Shown: piece after piece, positions 27,167 through 36,802 of the stretch
Numbering within the stretch: position 1 is the first letter of the stretch
Layout: every line of letters begins with the position of its first letter
The notes under the pieces: model-generated
What the model was told of the DNA's origin: nothing
The model's input: only the letters and a program-made list of their open reading frames with translations
Database searches by the model: none
Source: Marinomonas ushuaiensis DSM 15871
Lineage (GTDB): Bacteria; Pseudomonadota; Gammaproteobacteria; Pseudomonadales; Marinomonadaceae
Assembly (NCBI RefSeq): GCF_000521805.1
Contig: NZ_JAMB01000005.1
Coordinates: forward strand, 62,001-126,000
Direction of reading: 5' to 3'
DNA: 64,000 nucleotides
Made by a program: the position numbers and the translations under genes

Positions 27167-28245
27167 TATTGTTCTCCTGCCGTATTCTCTAGCGTCGTTT
27201 TTACTATTGGTGAGTTTTGCTCGGCTTGTGCAGCGCGGCGAGCTTCAGAGCGGGCTTTTTTTTCTGTTTCTTCTTCAATATCGAAACGATCGTAAGCTTC
27301 AACAATGCGTTGGACGATGGGATGACGAACGACATCGGAAGAGCTGAACATCGTCATACTAATGCCGCTGACGCCTTTCAATACATGCATTGCATGAGCT
27401 AAGCCAGAAGACGTGCCGCGAGGTAAGTCTACTTGAGTTGTGTCACCCGTAATGACCGCTGTTGAGCCAAAACCAATACGCGTTAAGAACATCTTCATTT
27501 GCTCTCTCGTCGTGTTTTGACTTTCATCAAGAATGATAAATGCATTGTTTAATGTTCGACCACGCATGAAGGCAAGTGGTGCGATTTCAATGACGTTTTT
27601 CTCAATCAGCTTATCGACTAACTCAAAACCAAGCATTTCATACAAGGCATCATAAAGAGGGCGTAGATAAGGGTCGATTTTTTGAGACAAATCACCCGGT
27701 AAAAAGCCCAGTTTTTCACCTGCTTCAACCGCAGGACGAACTAACATAATGCGTTCTACTCGATCCGCTTCTAATGCTTCAACTGCGCAAGCAACCGCCA
27801 AATACGTTTTACCAGTACCCGCAGGACCAATACCAAAGTTAATATCGTGTTTACGGATTTGCTTCACATAACCTTGTTGGTTGTCACCCTTTGGCTTGAT
27901 GAAGGCTTTGCGAGTTTTTATAGTAAGCTGATCGTGTTTGGCTTTTTTACTACTCGCTAAAGACTCAATCGCAGATTCTTGAAGGTATAGGTGAATCATT
28001 TCTGGAGTAATTTGAGTCTTTGCCAAAGATTCACGGTAAAGGTTTACCAGCAGTATTTTTGTGGCTGCAACGTGTTCTGCATCATCACCGGATATGTCGA
28101 ATAAATCGGCACGATATCGAATGATAACATCCAGCCTTTTTTCGATTAGCTTGATGTTCTCATCTAATTGACCGCATAGACCAACCAAAGCTTCAGCTTC
28201 GGCAGGGACTAAACGAATTTGTTGAGTTGTCTGTGTGATTTCCAA
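27166..28245 (-). CDS. ybeZ: PhoH-like ATPase YbeZ
   Basis: PhoH-family P-loop ATPase, a predicted RNA-associated partner of YbeY. Walker A is GPAGTGKT, and Walker B is IILDESQN. An N-terminal extension of about 110 residues is typical of YbeZ. The length of 359 residues is near the 346 of E. coli YbeZ. It sits between miaB and ybeY, whose start it overlaps by one base. Confidence 0.95.
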   Translation of the reverse strand: MEITQTTQQIRLVPAEAEALVGLCGQLDENIKLIEKRLDVIIRYRADLFDISGDDAEHVAATKILLVNLYRESLAKTQITPEMIHLYLQESAIESLASSKKAKHDQLTIKTRKAFIKPKGDNQQGYVKQIRKHDINFGIGPAGTGKTYLAVACAVEALEADRVERIMLVRPAVEAGEKLGFLPGDLSQKIDPYLRPLYDALYEMLGFELVDKLIEKNVIEIAPLAFMRGRTLNNAFIILDESQNTTREQMKMFLTRIGFGSTAVITGDTTQVDLPRGTSSGLAHAMHVLKGVSGISMTMFSSSDVVRHPIVQRIVEAYDRFDIEEETEKKARSEARRAAQAEQNSPIVKTTLENTAGEQ

Positions 28246-28292
28246 GAGTTACCTTTGTCTGTTTACATATAAAGCTGAGTTAAGTGCAACGC

Positions 28293-29648
28293 TTACTGAA
28301 GTGTAAAGTCAGTGTCGAGTTCAGAGCTAATCAACTCACCTAGTAGAGAGTTTGTGTAAGAGTCTGTGATGACAACGTCTGCAAATTTGCCAATCAATTG
28401 AGGGTCGAATGCGCGGAAATTTACGATTCGATTATTTTCTGTTCGGCCTTGAAGTTGACCAGGATCACGAGGCGAATAGCCGCTGATCAAGATACGTTTC
28501 ACTTCGCCTACCATAGCTAAGCTAATGTCATAAGCTTGCTGGCTGATACGGCGCTGTAAAATAGCCAAGCGTTGTTTCTTAACGTCATCAGGCGTGTCGT
28601 CTTCTAAATCAGACGCTGGAGTACCAGGGCGTTGGCTATAAACAAAACTGAATGAGTGATCAAAGCCAATCTCTTGGATCAAGTTCATGGTATCCATGAA
28701 GTCTTCATCCGTTTCACCTGGGAAACCAATAATAAAATCGGAAGACAGACTGATTCCTGGTCGAGCCGCTTTAATACGATTGATTTTATCAATGTAATAT
28801 TGGCGGTCGTGGCCTCGCTTCATTGCACTTAGGATATTGTCTGCGCCACTTTGAACAGGTAAATGAAGGTGGCTTACCAATTTAGGTTCAGTACGGAATG
28901 CTTCGATCAGGCTGTCAGTAAATTCAACAGGGTGTGATGTGGTGAAGCGAATACGTTCAATGCCATCCATTTGCGCTACAGCATGAATAATGTCCGCAAG
29001 GTCTGTTTCATCGCCTTCTGGACTTTCTCCACGATACGCATTTACGTTTTGTCCTAATAAATGGATTTCACGTACGCCTTGTTCTGCAAGTTGTGCAACT
29101 TCAACAAGAATACTGTCGAATGGGCGACTAACTTCTTCGCCACGAGTATAAGGCACAACACAAAAAGTACAGTATTTACTGCAACCTTCCATAATAGACA
29201 CAAATGCTTCAGCCCCTTCAACACGAGGAGCGGGAAGGTGGTCGAACTTTTCAATTTCTGGAAACGTCACATCTGTAATCGGAATGTGTTTAGCGGCTGC
29301 ATTGACCATTTCTGGTAATTTATGCAAAGTCTGCGGCCCGAAAATCATATCTACGTGTTTGGCTCGTTTACGTATCGCATCACCTTCTTGACTTGCTACG
29401 CAACCGCCGACACCAATCACTAAGTCAGGATTTTTTTCTTTGAGCTTTCTCCAACGTCCAAGCTGGTGATACACCTTGTCTTGTGCTTTTTCACGAATTG
29501 AGCAGGTGTTTAGCAGCAATACGTCTGCTTCTTCCGCGTTGTCTGTTAATTCCATTTCATGACTGTCGCCAAGTAAATCTGCCATACGAGAAGAATCGTA
29601 TTCGTTCATTTGGCAGCCATGAGTTTGGATAAAGAGTTTTTTTGCCAT
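28293..29648 (-). CDS. miaB: tRNA-2-methylthio-N6-dimethylallyladenosine synthase MiaB
   Basis: Radical-SAM enzyme that methylthiolates i6A37 of tRNAs. The UPF0004 domain ([11 protein letters not shown]-type start, with further Cys) binds the auxiliary cluster. The radical-SAM CxxxCxxC is in [16 protein letters not shown], and the C-terminal TRAM domain closes the 451-residue protein. It is the first gene of the miaB-phoH-ybeY-ybeX-lnt operon. Confidence 0.97.
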   Translation of the reverse strand: MAKKLFIQTHGCQMNEYDSSRMADLLGDSHEMELTDNAEEADVLLLNTCSIREKAQDKVYHQLGRWRKLKEKNPDLVIGVGGCVASQEGDAIRKRAKHVDMIFGPQTLHKLPEMVNAAAKHIPITDVTFPEIEKFDHLPAPRVEGAEAFVSIMEGCSKYCTFCVVPYTRGEEVSRPFDSILVEVAQLAEQGVREIHLLGQNVNAYRGESPEGDETDLADIIHAVAQMDGIERIRFTTSHPVEFTDSLIEAFRTEPKLVSHLHLPVQSGADNILSAMKRGHDRQYYIDKINRIKAARPGISLSSDFIIGFPGETDEDFMDTMNLIQEIGFDHSFSFVYSQRPGTPASDLEDDTPDDVKKQRLAILQRRISQQAYDISLAMVGEVKRILISGYSPRDPGQLQGRTENNRIVNFRAFDPQLIGKFADVVITDSYTNSLLGELISSELDTDFTLQ

Positions 29649-29754
29649 GTAACTTATAAACCTAAAAAAAGAGTTCGTCTAATCGACTTTGGAGCTATTA
29701 TATTGGGCTTTGCTCTCGAATCCCAGAGGTGTTACGAATTCCCTGTACTTTAAA

Positions 29755-29783
29755 TTGAAAAAGTAAGGGAATAGTAATAATTT
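29755..29783 (+). promoter_or_regulatory. Candidate sigma70 promoter
   Basis: TTGAAA (29755-29760), a 17-nt spacer and TAATTT (29778-29783) give a plausible -35/-10 pair about 70 nt before the predicted secreted-protein gene. The -10 matches four of six consensus positions, so this is tentative. Confidence 0.35.
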
Positions 29784-29849
29784 TCTTACTGGAGCTTTTG
29801 ATAAAGAGTAGTCACAATAGCCATATAATTCATTTAGTGTGAGTGCGTT

Positions 29850-30560
29850 TTGACCGTTTTTCCCTGTGTTTATATTTCTTTCTCTGCTGTCATGACGACA
29901 GCCTTAATGACTGTAAGTGGTAGTCTTTATGCTGTTGAGGAGAATCCTAACTTTGCCGTTGGGTTGGGTTATGGTCTTCTGAATGAAAAATCTTTAATGA
30001 ATCTTGATTTTAAAATCAACATTCCCATCAACCAATACCTTTCTACTCAAATACTATTAAACAGTAATTATTTGGTGACAGGCTCTGCAATCAGCAGCTT
30101 CGCGCAGTCGGAATTTTCTTCAAACTGGTTTGTTCGTAATGAATTTGGTCGTCTTGGTTTTGGCCTTGGTATAAGTGAAATAGAGCCAATGGACGAGAGT
30201 TTAGATTCTGACCGTGAAGTGACTGCTCAGCTAATGGGCGAGATGTTTTTGGATTCTTTTACATTGACGACCAATTATATTTCTAATGAATCGACCTTAA
30301 GTAATATCACCAGCTCACGAGTCGGCGTAAGTTACTATCTTGATAATGATCAACGTATTTCCCTATATCAAGAAAAATATAATGATCAAGAAGTTGGCTG
30401 GCGTTTAGAAACCTATTTTCAGCCTAAGAAATACGATCAAATGGGGAGTGTTGGTGTGATAGCGAGAAGCAGTGATGATTACGATTATCTTGGTGTGATT
30501 GTGCAATACTATTTTGACTATGCCGTGTCATTAAAGCGAAGAGAAAGGGAATATAACTAG
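29850..30560 (+). CDS. Hypothetical secreted, possibly beta-barrel, protein
   Basis: I do not recognise the family. The product (236 residues from a TTG) has a hydrophobic N-terminus ending at SGSLYA followed by VEENPN, like a signal peptide with cleavage near residue 29. The rest has alternating polar and apolar strands (VGLGYGLLNEKS, LTTNYISNES, RVGVSYYLD, VIVQYYFDY) and looks like a small outer-membrane barrel or beta-rich periplasmic protein. The start is uncertain: TTG 29850 lacks a ribosome-binding site, and an in-frame ATG at 29892 would shorten the signal. It converges with an OmpA-domain gene and their stop codons overlap. Confidence 0.65.
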   Translation: MTVFPCVYISFSAVMTTALMTVSGSLYAVEENPNFAVGLGYGLLNEKSLMNLDFKINIPINQYLSTQILLNSNYLVTGSAISSFAQSEFSSNWFVRNEFGRLGFGLGISEIEPMDESLDSDREVTAQLMGEMFLDSFTLTTNYISNESTLSNITSSRVGVSYYLDNDQRISLYQEKYNDQEVGWRLETYFQPKKYDQMGSVGVIARSSDDYDYLGVIVQYYFDYAVSLKRREREYN

Positions 30561-31579
30561 TATTCTTCAGTTTTCCCGTCTACTTCATCTAGATTCCAAA
30601 TGGTCCATTTTGATATTGTGATTGGTTTTTGGAGCTGGAACCTTGTTACAACTTCAATACTTACTCGGCGATTTTGTTTTCTTCCTTCTGCAGTCGTATT
30701 CGAAGTAATGGGAAAGTTTGAACCGTAGCCTAGAACTTTTAACCTTTTGTATGGAACGGAGTGTTGAGTATGAAGTATGTTGGCAATGATTTGCGCACGT
30801 TCTATGGATAGTTTTATGTTTAGAGTTTCGCTTCCTGTTATATCAGTATGACCTTCGATAACAAGTAACGTCCCTGATTCTTTTTGGAGAAACTCACCTA
30901 GTTCTTGTATGACCAAAGTGTTATGTTTTGATGCGGTATATTGGTTGCTATCAAAAGGAATGATGATTTTATTATTGTTAATATAAGGACGGTCTTTGTT
31001 CTTGTATATACCTTGGATTAAAGGGTCAAGTGGCTTTACTATTTCTCCTGTAACTCGGCGATTGGCTTGTCGACCAGCTTCAGTTTCGTTGGACGCTAAA
31101 GGGTACTGTTCACCAAAGCCGAAAGATTTAATGCGATCAGGTGAAATGTTAAAGACAGAAATTAGTGTGTTAGCGATAGATTCTGCGCGCTTTTTAGATA
31201 AACTTAGATTGTAATTTTCTGCCCCGATATTGTCCGTGTGACCTTCGATTAATAGGGTGGTTTCTGGCGTGTTTTTTAGAAATGAAGCAAGATTCTCTAG
31301 TTTAGAATGAAACTCAGGTTTCAGATTGGATTGTCCAGAATCAAATCGAACGTCAAAATTAAAGTTGTAGAAATTGAGAGTGGTTAGCTGACAGCCATGG
31401 TAGTCAACTTCGCTTCCTAGTGGCGTATTTTCACAGATGTCCCGTGCATTTATTACGCCGTCTGAGTCTGTGTCTTTTAAAGACTGCGCTAAAATTTCAG
31501 GGTAAAGCGATTGGCTTGCAGCAATATTGCTACATAAACTAAAAGTAATGATAGCTATCCTTGCTAGTCTTATTTTCAT
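30557..31579 (-). CDS. Periplasmic protein with TSP3 repeat and two OmpA-type peptidoglycan-binding domains
   Basis: A 340-residue secreted protein. A signal peptide (MKIRLARIAI...NIAAS) leads to a thrombospondin-type-3-like calcium loop (DTDSDGVINARD) and two Cys (CENTP...GCQ) in the usual OmpA-linker style. Two consecutive OmpA-C domains follow: LIEGHTDNIGAENYNLSLSKKRAE near 100-130 and VIEGHTDITGSETLN near 240-265, each with its NRR motif (QANRRVTGE, KQNRRVSIE). Each normally binds diaminopimelate in peptidoglycan. I see no membrane barrel. Two OmpA-C domains in tandem are less common than one. It could crosslink peptidoglycan strands. Confidence 0.85.
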   Translation of the reverse strand: MKIRLARIAIITFSLCSNIAASQSLYPEILAQSLKDTDSDGVINARDICENTPLGSEVDYHGCQLTTLNFYNFNFDVRFDSGQSNLKPEFHSKLENLASFLKNTPETTLLIEGHTDNIGAENYNLSLSKKRAESIANTLISVFNISPDRIKSFGFGEQYPLASNETEAGRQANRRVTGEIVKPLDPLIQGIYKNKDRPYINNNKIIIPFDSNQYTASKHNTLVIQELGEFLQKESGTLLVIEGHTDITGSETLNIKLSIERAQIIANILHTQHSVPYKRLKVLGYGSNFPITSNTTAEGRKQNRRVSIEVVTRFQLQKPITISKWTIWNLDEVDGKTEEY

Positions 31580-31633
31580 TTAACCAACTCCTTAGTTATT
31601 GTATGAATATAATCAATCTTACATTTTTTAGGA

Positions 31634-32092
31634 CTATTTTTTCAATATTAATGTAATGAATTTCCATTCACTTTTTGTAACAGGCATAACAGAAAGTCGA
31701 GAGCCTTTTTTGGTAAGTAGCATGTTTTCTAATTCTGGCATGTTTTTTAGTTCGGCTAATGTGAGTATCTCTGACCATTTTTCGATAAATTCAATGTCTA
31801 CCATAAACCAGCGTGGGTTTTCAGGTGTCGATTTGGAGTCAAAGTAAGCACTGTTTTTATCCCAGCTAGTGTAATCAGCATACGCCTTTTTGCAGACTTT
31901 TGCAGTGCCGACTATGCCAGCGGGTGAGCAACTAGAGTGATAAAAAAATACTAGGTCACCTTCTTCCATTGTTTTCATCAAATTTCGGGCCTGATAGTTT
32001 CTTACGCCATCCCAGGGGGATTGCCTTTTTTCCTTCAAATCGTCAATTGAAAACGCGTCGGGTTCTGATTTCATTAACCAATAATTAGGCAT
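31634..32092 (-). CDS. EVE-domain protein
   Basis: A 152-residue EVE/PUA-like protein (MPNYWLMKSEPDAFSIDDL ... WDGVRNYQARN). The family binds modified bases in nucleic acids and is related to YTH and ASCH domains. The role in bacteria is not settled; some members occur in restriction systems, but I see no such partner here. It stands alone with 54 nt to the OmpA gene. Confidence 0.92.
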   Translation of the reverse strand: MPNYWLMKSEPDAFSIDDLKEKRQSPWDGVRNYQARNLMKTMEEGDLVFFYHSSCSPAGIVGTAKVCKKAYADYTSWDKNSAYFDSKSTPENPRWFMVDIEFIEKWSEILTLAELKNMPELENMLLTKKGSRLSVMPVTKSEWKFITLILKK

Positions 32093-32216
32093 TACATTCT
32101 CTTTTTATAATGGCGTGTTTATTTTTACGATGTGAAAGTGTTAGTAGCAAAAAGTCAGTAACTCTTGGTAGCATGATATTTTTTAAAATTTTTCTCAAGG
32201 TTTAAGTGTCTGTTGT

Positions 32217-33146
32217 ATGAACTCAACTTTATTACCATTGGTATTCCATTCTAACTACAGCATCCCTTTTCCAGATGGGCACCGTTTCCCCATGGGTAAA
32301 TTTCATTTGCTTTTCGAAACATTAAAAGAGCAGGGAATTTTAACGGATGAAAATACCTATCAACCTGAGCCATTGTCTCTTACTACTCTCATGGCAGTGC
32401 ATGATAAAGGTTATGTGCAGCGCTTTATTCGTGGCGAATTGACGACTCAAGAAGAAAGAGATATAGGTTTGCCTTGGTCTGAATGGTTAGTAGAGAGAAC
32501 GTTGCGAGCGGTATCTGGGACCATACTAACCAGTGAGCTTGCTCTAAAGTATGGTTTAGCTTGTCATCTTGCTGGTGGCACACACCATGCACAACCAAGT
32601 CATGGTGCAGGTTTTTGCATTTTTAATGATCTTGCTGTTGCCGCTTTTCATTTGATCAACACAGAGAAGGCGAAAAAAATCTTAATATTAGACTGTGATG
32701 TACATCAAGGTGATGGCACGATTGCTTTTTGTGAGGGCAGGGCAGACATTATCCCTGTGTCTTGGCATTGTGAAGAGAACTATCCATCAATAAAGCAAAC
32801 AGCAGGCATTAATATTGCGATCCCCAAAGGCGCAGAAGACAAAACTTACCTTGATATTCTACAACGCACCTTGCCTGATATTTTGAAAGAGCACCAACCA
32901 GACTTTATTTTTTACGATGCTGGTGTTGATGTTCACAAAGAGGATCGGCTTGGTTATGTGAACCTTACCGATGAAGGCATTTTTAAACGAGATAAATACA
33001 TCATAGAAACTTGCGCTACGCTCAATTTACCTATCGCTTGTGTTATTGGCGGTGGTTACGATAGACAGGAAGAGAAGGTGGCTTGGCGACACAGTTTGCT
33101 TCATCAAGCAGCAAATCAAATCTGGAAGGCGAGGTTTATAAAGTAG
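32217..33146 (+). CDS. Histone deacetylase family (AcuC/APAH-like) hydrolase
   Basis: A 309-residue zinc hydrolase of the arginase/deacetylase superfamily. Zinc and catalytic motifs are GGTHHAQPSHGAGFCIFND (His pair and the following Asn), LDCDVHQGDGT with the metal Asp and His, and FYDAGVDVHKEDRLG with the second Asp. Bacterial members deacetylate small acetylated amines or lysine residues. The substrate is unknown. Confidence 0.93.
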   Translation: MNSTLLPLVFHSNYSIPFPDGHRFPMGKFHLLFETLKEQGILTDENTYQPEPLSLTTLMAVHDKGYVQRFIRGELTTQEERDIGLPWSEWLVERTLRAVSGTILTSELALKYGLACHLAGGTHHAQPSHGAGFCIFNDLAVAAFHLINTEKAKKILILDCDVHQGDGTIAFCEGRADIIPVSWHCEENYPSIKQTAGINIAIPKGAEDKTYLDILQRTLPDILKEHQPDFIFYDAGVDVHKEDRLGYVNLTDEGIFKRDKYIIETCATLNLPIACVIGGGYDRQEEKVAWRHSLLHQAANQIWKARFIK

Positions 33147-33156
33147 CACTATTCGT

Positions 33157-33180
33157 TAAATCTAAATCTAAATCTAAATT
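33157..33180 (+). repeat. Short tandem repeat, TAAATC x3 plus one variant
   Basis: Three exact hexamers TAAATC (33157-33174) followed by TAAATT. It sits 11 nt after the deacetylase gene stop. Probably replication slippage in AT-rich DNA. Confidence 0.8.
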
Positions 33181-33204
33181 TAAAAAGAGTCAGGTGTTTT
33201 CTTT

Positions 33205-33222
33205 AGCCTAAATTCAGGAGTA
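33205..33222. repeat. Dispersed 18-bp repeat, copy A
   Basis: AGCCTAAATTCAGGAGTA occurs here and exactly again at 55118-55135, both intergenic. The core CTAAATTCAG is near-palindromic. See the matching finding. Confidence 0.6.
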
Positions 33223-33319
33223 CCCAATATTTTAAACAAATAAAAGGTACACTCAAAATCGAACCATAAAAGATGCATTTATCAAATCTCATTAGATTAC
33301 TCATTATTAAGGAAATACT

Positions 33320-34201
33320 TTGAAGCAGGAATTTGCTTTTAAAGCCGAACTCATTTTAGTTTTGGTGACTATTTTAGCGGGGCTAGGTTGGATTTTTTCA
33401 AAAGAATCCTTAGCTGGTATGCCTCCTTTATTCTTTATTGCAATGCGATTTTCTATCGGTGGTGTTGCCTTGCTGTTGATTGGGAGAAAGTATTTTCGTG
33501 GCGTTAAGTGGCGTGATATCAAACCTGTCATTTCAATTGGTGTGGTTATGGCCTTTGCCATGTTACTTTGGGTGATGGGGCTTCATCAAAGTTCTAATCT
33601 TGGGGTGGGCGCCTTTATTACTTGTTTAGGCGTGGTGTTTGTCCCATTTATTGGTCGACTCATGTTTGGTGATCGACCTCCGATGAGCATTTGGGTTGCG
33701 TTGCCTTTTGCTGTTCTTGGTTTAGGCTTTTTGGCTTTAGGTAATGGGTTGGATTTTGAAATTGCCCATTTGTATTTTTTAGGTACAGCACTCTGTGTCG
33801 CGTTACAGCTTAACTTATTGTCACGCTTTTTAGTCAGTATGCACGCCTTAGTGCTAACCAGTGTTCAGTTAACAACAGCAGGTGTTTTGCTGTTGACGGT
33901 GTCTTTGGCTGTGGAAGGTGTTCCTCAGCTTATTAGTTTGGATATCTTTGGTTGGATACTAGCCAGTGCCTTGATATCAACGAGCTTGCGTTATTTATTA
34001 CAAATGTACGCCATGAGTTTAGCGCCAGTGAGCCATGGTGCAGTGATCATGAATTTAGAGCCTGTATGGGCTGCTATTTTTGCCGTGGTTTGGTTTAATG
34101 AAATAATGGGAATAGGGCAAGTGTTTGGCTGTTTCTTAATCTTCGTTGCAATGATAGTAAGTCGCTGGTCGCAAGTTAGAATGATTTTTAAACGCAAATA
34201 A
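33320..34201 (+). CDS. EamA/DMT-superfamily transporter
   Basis: A 293-residue, ten-helix inner-membrane protein made of two five-helix EamA repeats. The opening (LVLVTILAGLGWIFSKESLAGMPPLFFIAMRFSIGG) and the closing VSHGAVIMNLEPVWAAIFAVVWFNE are typical of DMT-family metabolite exporters. The TTG at 33320 has AAGGA at 33309-33313 with a 6-nt gap and no ATG lies nearby in frame, so I accept it. The substrate is unknown. Confidence 0.86.
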   Translation: MKQEFAFKAELILVLVTILAGLGWIFSKESLAGMPPLFFIAMRFSIGGVALLLIGRKYFRGVKWRDIKPVISIGVVMAFAMLLWVMGLHQSSNLGVGAFITCLGVVFVPFIGRLMFGDRPPMSIWVALPFAVLGLGFLALGNGLDFEIAHLYFLGTALCVALQLNLLSRFLVSMHALVLTSVQLTTAGVLLLTVSLAVEGVPQLISLDIFGWILASALISTSLRYLLQMYAMSLAPVSHGAVIMNLEPVWAAIFAVVWFNEIMGIGQVFGCFLIFVAMIVSRWSQVRMIFKRK

Positions 34202-34222
34202 TAATCTAATTTCGTTCTTTCT

Positions 34223-35152
34223 CTATAATTCATAGTTTAATTTTTCAGACTGCATTTCTTCAATTAGATATTCCAAAAATAATTTTACGACTACAGAAAG
34301 CGTTTTACCTGATAGCGTTTGTATTTCAATGTTTCGGATCCCCATCCCTTTATCTCGAATAGGGACGGCTACTAATTTTTTTGTTGTAAGTATGTGACGC
34401 ATAGTCACTTCTCCAGCCAGATGTATGCCACCTTCAGACATACTGAAATGACATAATGTCGCTATGTTGTTAGACACAAGGGCAGGTTCAAATAAAAGAT
34501 TTAAACGACTACAGCTAATATCAAAAAGTTGCCTTATTGTCGTATTTTCTTCTGGTAGGGCAATTGCGTAAGGCAGTAATTGCGTTAAGGAGATTGCTTC
34601 TTTTGAGGCCAAAGGGTGGGTCGGATGCATGAAAGCGAAAATAGGTGAAGGTTGCTGGTAAGCAACATTAATGTTTTTAGCAGGGGAATAACTTAACGTA
34701 ATGCCTATATCGGCGTTATCGTGTATTACACGTCTAGTGATATCATCGGGCGTGCTAACGTTAACGTTAAAATTTATTCCATCGTGTTCTTTACGGAATT
34801 TTGAAATGCATCGTGGTAAAAAATCCATAGCAAACCCTTCATAACAAGAAATTTTAATATGACCTCTATTTAAGCCATCTAAAGCGGCAATATTGGATAT
34901 AACACGATTCGATTCTAATGCATTTTTACGTGCGTAAGTCGCTAACATTTCCCCTGCAACACTTAACACCATTCCTCTTGGTCGACGTTCAAAAAGAGTG
35001 GTTCCTACTATGTCTTCTAAGTTATTTATTTGTCTACTTATTGCGCTAGATGCCACATTGAGGTGTTCAGATGCTTTACTGATAGACCCATATTTAACAA
35101 CCTCTAAAAAATATCTAAGAGTAGTATCCTGTAGGCGCAATCCAGATTTCAT
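34223..35152 (-). CDS. LysR-type regulator, divergent from the amidohydrolase operon
   Basis: A 309-residue LysR-family protein. The N-terminal helix-turn-helix (LRYFLEVVKYGSISKASEHLNVASSAISRQINNLED, residues 12-47) is followed by the effector-binding alpha/beta fold. Being divergent from the M20 amidohydrolase and AbgT genes, it probably regulates them in response to an N-acyl or aminoacyl substrate; this is inferred from position. Confidence 0.9.
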   Translation of the reverse strand: MKSGLRLQDTTLRYFLEVVKYGSISKASEHLNVASSAISRQINNLEDIVGTTLFERRPRGMVLSVAGEMLATYARKNALESNRVISNIAALDGLNRGHIKISCYEGFAMDFLPRCISKFRKEHDGINFNVNVSTPDDITRRVIHDNADIGITLSYSPAKNINVAYQQPSPIFAFMHPTHPLASKEAISLTQLLPYAIALPEENTTIRQLFDISCSRLNLLFEPALVSNNIATLCHFSMSEGGIHLAGEVTMRHILTTKKLVAVPIRDKGMGIRNIEIQTLSGKTLSVVVKLFLEYLIEEMQSEKLNYEL

Positions 35153-35635
35153 ATTCTATTTTCCTCTCTTCGTAGCCGCTTAGTGTTTTTCATTAAATAT
35201 TATTAATTGTGTTTTCTTTACTGACCCATGCCTTTTTGGCAACGCTTATGTGCATTTTTTAAAATGGTACTAATGTTGTTTTTTATTTAGTCTGGAAAAA
35301 ATTTACATTGGCTTTATTCGTAAATAATGAATTCTAAAGCGTTAGGGGGGATGTAGATAGGTTTCCCAGATAAAGTAATTCATTTTTAACCATCGAGTAT
35401 TGGCATATCGCAATCAATATATTGTCTCCGATAACGAATGCTTTTCTATGAAGGTGAATTAAAGTTAGATATCCGTAAATTTAGGTTAGTTTAAGTATTT
35501 TAAGTCTTGTGCGAGTGATGAAAAGTAAGTCTTTCATTGTTGCTAACATTGCGAAATATTTGAGACCTGCCGGACGAATAATCTATCGATCTAAAATAAT
35601 AAGTTTCAAATAATAATCATAAAAGGAGTCGTTCA
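35153..35635. promoter_or_regulatory. Divergent LysR/amidohydrolase control region
   Basis: This 483-bp AT-rich region holds promoters for both divergent genes. A candidate LysR-type dyad is ATTC-N9-GAAT at 35316-35332. No ORF of interest is seen. The gap is long for divergent genes, leaving room for two promoters and binding sites. Confidence 0.4.
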
Positions 35636-36802
35636 GTGTTTTCTGTAGTACATGACAGTGAATATATATTGTTACGAAAAGACATTCATAAGTTCCCCGA
35701 ACTTCAATTTGAAGAGTTTCGTACCGCTTCTATTGTTACTGAGATCTTAACCAAATTGGGTTATGCAGTGACAACGGGTGTTGGCGGAACAGGTGTTGTC
35801 GGGCTATTAGATACGGGCTTGCCTGGAGATACTATTGCTTTTAGGGCGGATATGGATGCACTGCCTATCAAAGAAGAGAATACCTTTGACCATAAATCAA
35901 CCAATCATGGATTGATGCATGCGTGTGGGCATGATGGGCATACTGCGTCTTTACTTTGTGCAGCCGAAGCCTTGATGAAAAATAAAGATAGATATAAAGG
36001 CAAAATCAAACTTATTTTCCAACCTGCGGAAGAAGGTGGTGCTGGCGCAAAAGCGATGATTGAAGACGGTGTTCTAGAGTCTCCTTATGTTGATGCTATT
36101 TTTGGCTACCACAATCGCCCCGGTTTTAAACAAGGCTACGTTTTTGCCAAAGCGGGCCCTGCAATGGGTGGTAATACAGCTGTCAGCATTAAAATAACAG
36201 GTAAAGGCGGTCACGCTGCTATGCCTCATCTGGCGAATGATCCAGTTGTTGCCGCATCAACATTTGTAACGTTATTGCAGTCAGTGGTGTCTCGTAAATT
36301 ATCGCCATTGAGTTCAGGTGTTATTACAGTCGCTTCCATACACGGAGGCGATGCTAGTAATGTCATTGCGGATACTACCGAAGTAAAACTTAGTATTCGA
36401 TACGACGGCGAACCTACAAAACACGCTTTACTTGATGGTGTGCGTTTAGCACTTGATTCTGCTTGTAATCAATTCGGCTGTACCAGTGACTTAAATGTAG
36501 ACGTTGAAGTCATGGCGCTTATTAATGATGAGGCTTCCACGAATAAGGTTATCGATGCGTGTAAAAAGTATGAAGTGTCTGACGCTATAGAGAAAATTGA
36601 CTATATGCCTACGATGGGAGCAGAAGATTTTTCATTTTATCTTGCTGAGCGACCTGGGTGTTATTTCTTTATTGGTAATGGCGAAGAATCAGCGTATCTC
36701 CATAACGCTCATTACGACTTTAACGATAAGAATATTAAAATTGCAGCAAAAGTTTACCTATCTATAGCGGAACAATATTTATCTAAGGAAAACACGTTAT
36801 GA
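35636..36802 (+). CDS. M20D-family amidohydrolase (hippurate/aminoacylase-like)
   Basis: A 388-residue metallopeptidase-fold amidohydrolase of family M20D. Metal ligands are seen in FRADMDALPI, MHACGHDGHTAS and PAEEGGAGA (Glu pair), and the dimerisation domain carries KITGKGGHAAMPH. It would cleave the amide bond of N-acyl or p-aminobenzoyl-type amino acid conjugates. The start is a GTG at 35636 with AAAAGGAG at 35621-35628. Its stop overlaps the AbgT gene ATG by four bases (ATGA), so both are coupled: the enzyme works with the importer. Confidence 0.92.
   Translation: MFSVVHDSEYILLRKDIHKFPELQFEEFRTASIVTEILTKLGYAVTTGVGGTGVVGLLDTGLPGDTIAFRADMDALPIKEENTFDHKSTNHGLMHACGHDGHTASLLCAAEALMKNKDRYKGKIKLIFQPAEEGGAGAKAMIEDGVLESPYVDAIFGYHNRPGFKQGYVFAKAGPAMGGNTAVSIKITGKGGHAAMPHLANDPVVAASTFVTLLQSVVSRKLSPLSSGVITVASIHGGDASNVIADTTEVKLSIRYDGEPTKHALLDGVRLALDSACNQFGCTSDLNVDVEVMALINDEASTNKVIDACKKYEVSDAIEKIDYMPTMGAEDFSFYLAERPGCYFFIGNGEESAYLHNAHYDFNDKNIKIAAKVYLSIAEQYLSKENTL

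Noticed and set aside
33157-33180. TAAATC repeats as iterons or a CRISPR-like array
   Set aside because: There are only three exact units with no spacers and no origin or cas genes nearby. They fit simple slippage.
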